Source of the DNA: Chloroflexota bacterium
Lineage (GTDB): Bacteria > Chloroflexota > Anaerolineae > Anaerolineales > UBA4823
Direction: 5' to 3'
Length of the DNA stretch: 9,005 nt
Assembly: GCA_012798185.1 (NCBI GenBank)
Contig: JAAZNS010000447.1
Span: forward strand, 1-9,005
The notes beneath the pieces are model-generated. The model made no database searches. It was not told the DNA's origin and was given only the letters and a program-made list of their open reading frames with translations. Both the position numbers and the translations under genes were made by a program. This document shows positions 5,961-9,005 of the stretch, in pieces (within the stretch, counting starts at the first letter, position 1; each line of letters begins with the position of its first letter).

Positions 5961-6707
5961 ATGACCAACGAAAAAATTATCGAATTGCCGGGTTTGAACT
6001 GCGGTATCTGCGGCTGCCGCACTTGCGAGGAATTGGCAATCCGCATAGAAAACGATCCACAGCAAATCAAACGTTGTATTTATTTATCAAGTGATCATAT
6101 CAGCAATCAGGATTTACAGCCTGTGGTCACCATTCAAAAAAACGTGCTTTCACCGGAACGCCTGCAAAAGGCAGCCGCGCAGCCTGTGGCAAGCGCCTGC
6201 AATGTTTGCGCCAGCCCGCAATTGGCTGGCATGTCCGTGCCCTGGCATGATAGCCTGGGCAGGGAGTTCGATTTCTACCTGGAGCACTTCCCCGAAGAGC
6301 CGGGTCCGCGCGAGATCATCCTGCCCCATAATCCGCTGATAACCCGCGAATTGGATATTCAGGTGGGAGATATTTTGATCGGGAGACCGCTAGGCATGTC
6401 TTGCGGCTGCCCGATTACTCATTGCGGCGTCACTATGGATGTAGATAAACGCACTGGGGTGATCGTGTGGTGCGTCACCGGTCCGCTTAACCCGCGGCAG
6501 AAGGGGTATAAAGACCTGGGTTATTATATTGCCGAAGGCTACGAGGGCTTAATCCACGAAGCCCGCTGTGAAATCAAGATCGGGATGCGTTATTACTTCC
6601 AGCCGCGCATGTGCATGCTGCAATGGCGGCATAGCGGTTTGGTGAATTATCTCAACCGCATGCCCACCGGCTTTCAGGTGCGCGTGGAAGGGCTGTGGAT
6701 TGGGTGA
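5961..6707 (+). CDS. Cysteine-rich Fe-S protein of the candidate metallocofactor cassette
   Basis: Protein of 248 residues with an N-terminal 4Fe-4S domain of the type seen in RnfB and the corrinoid Fe-S protein: PGLNCGICGCRTC with C14, C17, C22 and C39 in exact CX2CX4CX16C spacing, plus an extra C19. Further Cys are C80/C83 (CNVC), C148/C150/C155 in a GMSCGCPITHC block, C171, C203 and C218, enough for a second metal site. No signal peptide or membrane segment is evident. I do not recognise the C-terminal domain (about 110-248). The ATG at 5961 is chosen because AAAGGA lies eight bases upstream; ATGs at 5955 and 5922 are in frame but less well placed. Position and orientation behind the ATPase and GTPase genes suggest it is their scaffold, electron donor or cofactor carrier. 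That role is inference. Confidence 0.87.
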   Translation: MTNEKIIELPGLNCGICGCRTCEELAIRIENDPQQIKRCIYLSSDHISNQDLQPVVTIQKNVLSPERLQKAAAQPVASACNVCASPQLAGMSVPWHDSLGREFDFYLEHFPEEPGPREIILPHNPLITRELDIQVGDILIGRPLGMSCGCPITHCGVTMDVDKRTGVIVWCVTGPLNPRQKGYKDLGYYIAEGYEGLIHEARCEIKIGMRYYFQPRMCMLQWRHSGLVNYLNRMPTGFQVRVEGLWIG

Positions 6708-6723
6708 TAGGGATATATCCCTA
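6708..6723. repeat. 16-bp perfect palindrome
   Basis: TAGGGATATATCCCTA is fully self-complementary. It begins at the base after the Fe-S gene stop and ends within the stop codon of the convergent pseudogene. With no flanking T-runs it is a poor terminator; it could be a protein-binding site or a fold-back end for both transcripts. Confidence 0.6.
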
Positions 6724-7930
6724 GAATATTAATCCACCCCAGATAAAATTATCAAATCCAGGGGTTGGCTGTTTTCCTACAATCCATGCAGCTACCAATC
6801 CCTGCCTTGTTTTTATTCGGTTAAGTTTTTTTTCATCTTTTGGAGATGGATGCAGCTTGACTTCTAATCCAATCGTTTGGTGGTCCCCAGGAGTAACAAT
6901 AAAATCGACCTCATATTCATTTCCCTTGGATAGATAAGCCAATCTTCCGTAATTTACTAATTAATTGAATATTGCATTTTCGAATAAAGCGCCATCTCCA
7001 GGCTGTGCCAGGATGCCCGCCAATCCATTATCCCGGAAATATAATTTCTTCCCTAAGGAAGTTGCTTTGTCAGCGCTAGTAAATGCTGGCAGCCGATACA
7101 CCACGTATGTCTTTTCCAGAAACTCCAGGTACGTTGCCAAGGTTGGTCGAGTAACCCCAATCACTTTGAGAGAGTTTGCTGTAATCTAGTTTATTTCCTA
7201 CTCGTTGAGCCAGAATCTGCAAGAGACGTGGTAATTCTCCAATTTTTCTAAAATCTGCCATAGCATTAACATCGATATTGATATAGGAAGAAAAAATTTC
7301 CTGTAGAATTTCTCGTTTAATTTCCGGACGCGGTTCTAAAACTACCTCGGGTAATCCACCGAAAGCAATATAATCGTCGTAATAACCCTTTAAACGCTCA
7401 TACTCATAAGGATCAAAGAGCATTTGTTCGAATTCAGTCCTTTGGCGGTAAGGTACGCCGCGAAAATCCAGGAATTCTCCAAAGCTCAAAGGGAACATTT
7501 CGTAGACAATCTTACGTCCTACCATAGATTCGTTGAAAAAATGCTTCAAATAAAACAAACTTGAACCCGTTAATAGGAATTTTATACCATGATGATCAAA
7601 TAAATACTTGACCATACTTTACAGGTTGGGCACATATTGTATTTCATCCAGGGCAACTGTCATTGGCTGATCAGTATCCAAACCACGGTTTCGCAAATAA
7701 TTGATAACCAAGTCGTAATTGCTTTCCTGAAAAACGGCATGTTGATCCAGTCGTTCTAGGTCAAGGTAGATTTTGTTGGACGAAGGGATCTGATTCAATA
7801 ACCATTGTAAGGTTGTGGTTTTTCCGACCCGGCGCATTCCGGTGATTACTACTGCTCGACGGTCGGCAAGTGAATTTTTTAGTATTGGGAAAAGATAGCG
7901 TTCGATTATCTGCATATCCCTATTTTGCAT
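6721..7930 (-). pseudogene. AAA ATPase with DUF4143-type C-terminal region, disrupted
   Basis: Relic of a P-loop ATPase of the AAA_14/DUF4143 kind, common in bacteria and archaea and of unsettled role. In reading order: start MQNRDMQIIERYL, Walker A GMRRVGKT, Walker B TVALDEIQ, then sensor-like FLLTGSS, the middle LSFGEFLDFRG block, and the typical end ENAIFN...LAYLSKGNEYEVDFIV. Three lesions break it: an in-frame TAA at 7619-7621 straight after YVPNL; a 1-base insertion near 7165-7167 where the frame passes from KLDYSKLSQ to IGVTRPTLATYL; and an in-frame TAA at 6961-6963 where Gln is expected. The length of 1210 bases equals 403 codons plus the one inserted base, so nothing large is missing. 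Protein-level conservation between lesions suggests recent decay. Confidence 0.88.
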
Positions 7931-8045
7931 AAAATCTTTATTTTGTTAAACAGTATTTAACAAATTATACCAATTATGTAAAATAGAATTTTACAAAACG
8001 CAGAATTTTTCAAATACTATCCTCCTCATTTATTTTCAGCCAATA

Positions 8046-8073
8046 TTGTATAAAATAAAAAATGTGATAAAAT
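8046..8073 (+). promoter_or_regulatory. Candidate promoter of the PadR-family gene
   Basis: TTGTAT (8046-8051) and TAAAAT (8068-8073) are 16 bases apart. The leader of about 28 bases has no Shine-Dalgarno sequence but contains TTAAAT-AATC-ATTTAA (8087-8102), a 6-bp inverted repeat just before the start codon that could be an operator. The whole interval 7931-8107 is very AT-rich, so chance matches are likely. Confidence 0.35.
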
Positions 8074-8107
8074 AAATACTCAAAATTTAAATAATCATTT
8101 AATAACT

Positions 8108-8647
8108 ATGGCGCGAACTCAAACCCCTCTTGCTCTTGAATACATCCTCTTGGGATTTCTCAACGAAAATCCCTCTCATGGCTACGATTTATATAAGAAG
8201 ATTAAAAATTTTGAGGGGATTTCGCTGATATGGCATATCAAGCAAAGCCAGCTCTATGCTCTGTTGGATAAACTGGAGGATAGCGGCTTGCTAACCTCTT
8301 CCATTGTGCCGGGTGAAATCCACCTGATGCGCAAAGAATATCAAATCACACCTGCTGGCAGGCAAATGTTCTTAAATTGGGTTGCTACCCCGGTCAATCA
8401 TGGCCGCGATATGCGCCAGGAATTTTTGGCAAAACTTTATTTTGCCTATTGCTCTGGTTCTGAGACCGCAAAACACCTGATTTTTGAACAAATCAAGCAA
8501 TGTACAGAGTGGTTATCCAGCCTTGAGCAAAACTTTTTAAAAACCGGTGAAGAGCAGGTTTATGAAAAGATTATTTACCAATACCGAATTTCGCAGGTTA
8601 AGGCCATGCTGGAATGGCTGGATTATTGCCTGCATGAAATTGATTAA
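8108..8647 (+). CDS. PadR-family transcriptional regulator
   Basis: Cytosolic regulator of 179 residues, the usual length for the PadR group with a C-terminal Vir_act_alpha-like dimerisation region. The N-terminal winged helix is typical: LALEYILLGFLNENPSHGYDLYKKI, then the LYALLDKLEDSGLL recognition region and the KEYQITPAGRQMF wing. The rest (about 95-179) is helical with Leu and aromatic spacing suited to a dimer. PadR proteins generally repress neighbouring genes in response to small molecules. Here the next gene, 79 bases downstream on the same strand, encodes an uptake lipoprotein, so control of that transporter is inferred. The ligand is unknown. Confidence 0.93.
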   Translation: MARTQTPLALEYILLGFLNENPSHGYDLYKKIKNFEGISLIWHIKQSQLYALLDKLEDSGLLTSSIVPGEIHLMRKEYQITPAGRQMFLNWVATPVNHGRDMRQEFLAKLYFAYCSGSETAKHLIFEQIKQCTEWLSSLEQNFLKTGEEQVYEKIIYQYRISQVKAMLEWLDYCLHEID

Positions 8648-8726
8648 GAGATATAGGGGAAACCGTGATCCTGCTGTTTCAATCTTCCACTTATCAATCA
8701 ATTAATCTCCAACGGAATAGACCATC

Positions 8727-9005
8727 ATGAAATTTCCAAGCTATATCACGATTATCATAATCCTTACACTGATAATTACCGGCTGTGCCTCACCCACACC
8801 CGCGGCTATAATAACCGAAGCCCCTGCAGTATTAATCGTTCCAACCGACACGGCAGTCCCATCAACACCTGTGCCAGAACCCGCTGCTTCTGCGGCGCCA
8901 GGCACTGCTTCAAGCAGCAGTATCACCGTCACCGATGCACTCGGGCGGGAAATCGACTTCGAGAAAGCGCCATCCAGGATTGTTCTGGCGGGTAAAGCGT
9001 TGTTC
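8727..9005 (+). CDS. ABC transporter substrate-binding lipoprotein, N-terminal part (cut by window edge)
   Basis: The first 93 codons of a secreted lipoprotein. A hydrophobic signal ends in ITGC with the lipidated Cys at 20. A Thr/Pro/Ala-rich linker (about 22-64) follows. The mature domain opens with ITVTDALGREIDFEKAPSRIV, the typical start of the metal-complex binding proteins of the FepB/BtuF (COG0614) kind, which capture iron-siderophore, haem, cobalamin or similar ligands for an ABC importer. The permease and ATPase genes would be expected to the right of the window. There is only a weak ribosome binding site (GGA 10 bases upstream). Family assignment is good; the ligand cannot be told from this part. 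Confidence 0.85.
   Translation, partial: MKFPSYITIIIILTLIITGCASPTPAAIITEAPAVLIVPTDTAVPSTPVPEPAASAAPGTASSSSITVTDALGREIDFEKAPSRIVLAGKALF

Noticed and set aside
6708..6716. Homing endonuclease-like word TAGGGATA in the palindrome
   Set aside because: Only the first bases of the I-SceI site match; the rest differs, and no intron or endonuclease gene is present.
6721..7930. Stop-codon recoding (TAA read as Gln) in the AAA ATPase frame
   Set aside because: A separate 1-base frameshift in the same gene and normal TAA terminators on neighbouring genes make simple decay the better reading.

Overview
The window looks like part of an anaerobe's chromosome, most likely a member of the Chloroflexota (Anaerolineae-like). 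This is inferred from the style of the proteins: lipoproteins with Thr/Pro-rich linkers behind the lipobox, a DtxR-type regulator divergent from feoAB, an AAA/DUF4143-type ATPase, an anaerobic-looking Fe-S/GTPase/ATPase cassette, and REP-like palindromes in intergenic DNA. No rRNA, tRNA, CRISPR array or intact insertion sequence was seen.

Left part (1-2252): ferrous iron uptake. The 5' part of feoB and a complete feoA lie on the minus strand and overlap by 4 bases. A DtxR/MntR-family regulator is divergent from them. An AT-rich 34-bp dyad (13 of 14 arm positions paired) sits just downstream of a good minus-strand promoter and is the obvious candidate operator. Then come an orphan lipoprotein on the minus strand (2379-3140) and a gene-free AT-rich stretch to about 3580.

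Centre (3583-6707): the most interesting block. A cysteine-free Rrf2-family regulator is followed by a soluble ABC-type ATPase, a HypB/CobW-like (G3E) GTPase overlapping it by 4 bases, and, after a 229-base gap, a cysteine-rich protein with a classic CX2CX4CX16C Fe-S domain. A 29-base element overlaps the Rrf2 promoter and recurs, inverted and matching at 25 of 29 positions, between the Rrf2 gene and the ATPase gene. This ties the regulator to the cassette. I infer an Rrf2-controlled metallocofactor assembly, insertion or activation system. I cannot name its client, and it is not a cassette I recognise as characterised.

Right part (6708-9005): a 16-bp perfect palindrome separates the Fe-S gene from a convergent AAA ATPase/DUF4143 pseudogene carrying two in-frame TAA stops and one 1-base frameshift. 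A PadR-family regulator follows, and then the start of a lipoprotein resembling iron-siderophore/cobalamin-type substrate-binding proteins, cut by the window edge.

Metal handling runs through the window: Fe(II) import, a metal-dependent repressor, a candidate metallocofactor cassette, and possibly metal-complex uptake at the right end.
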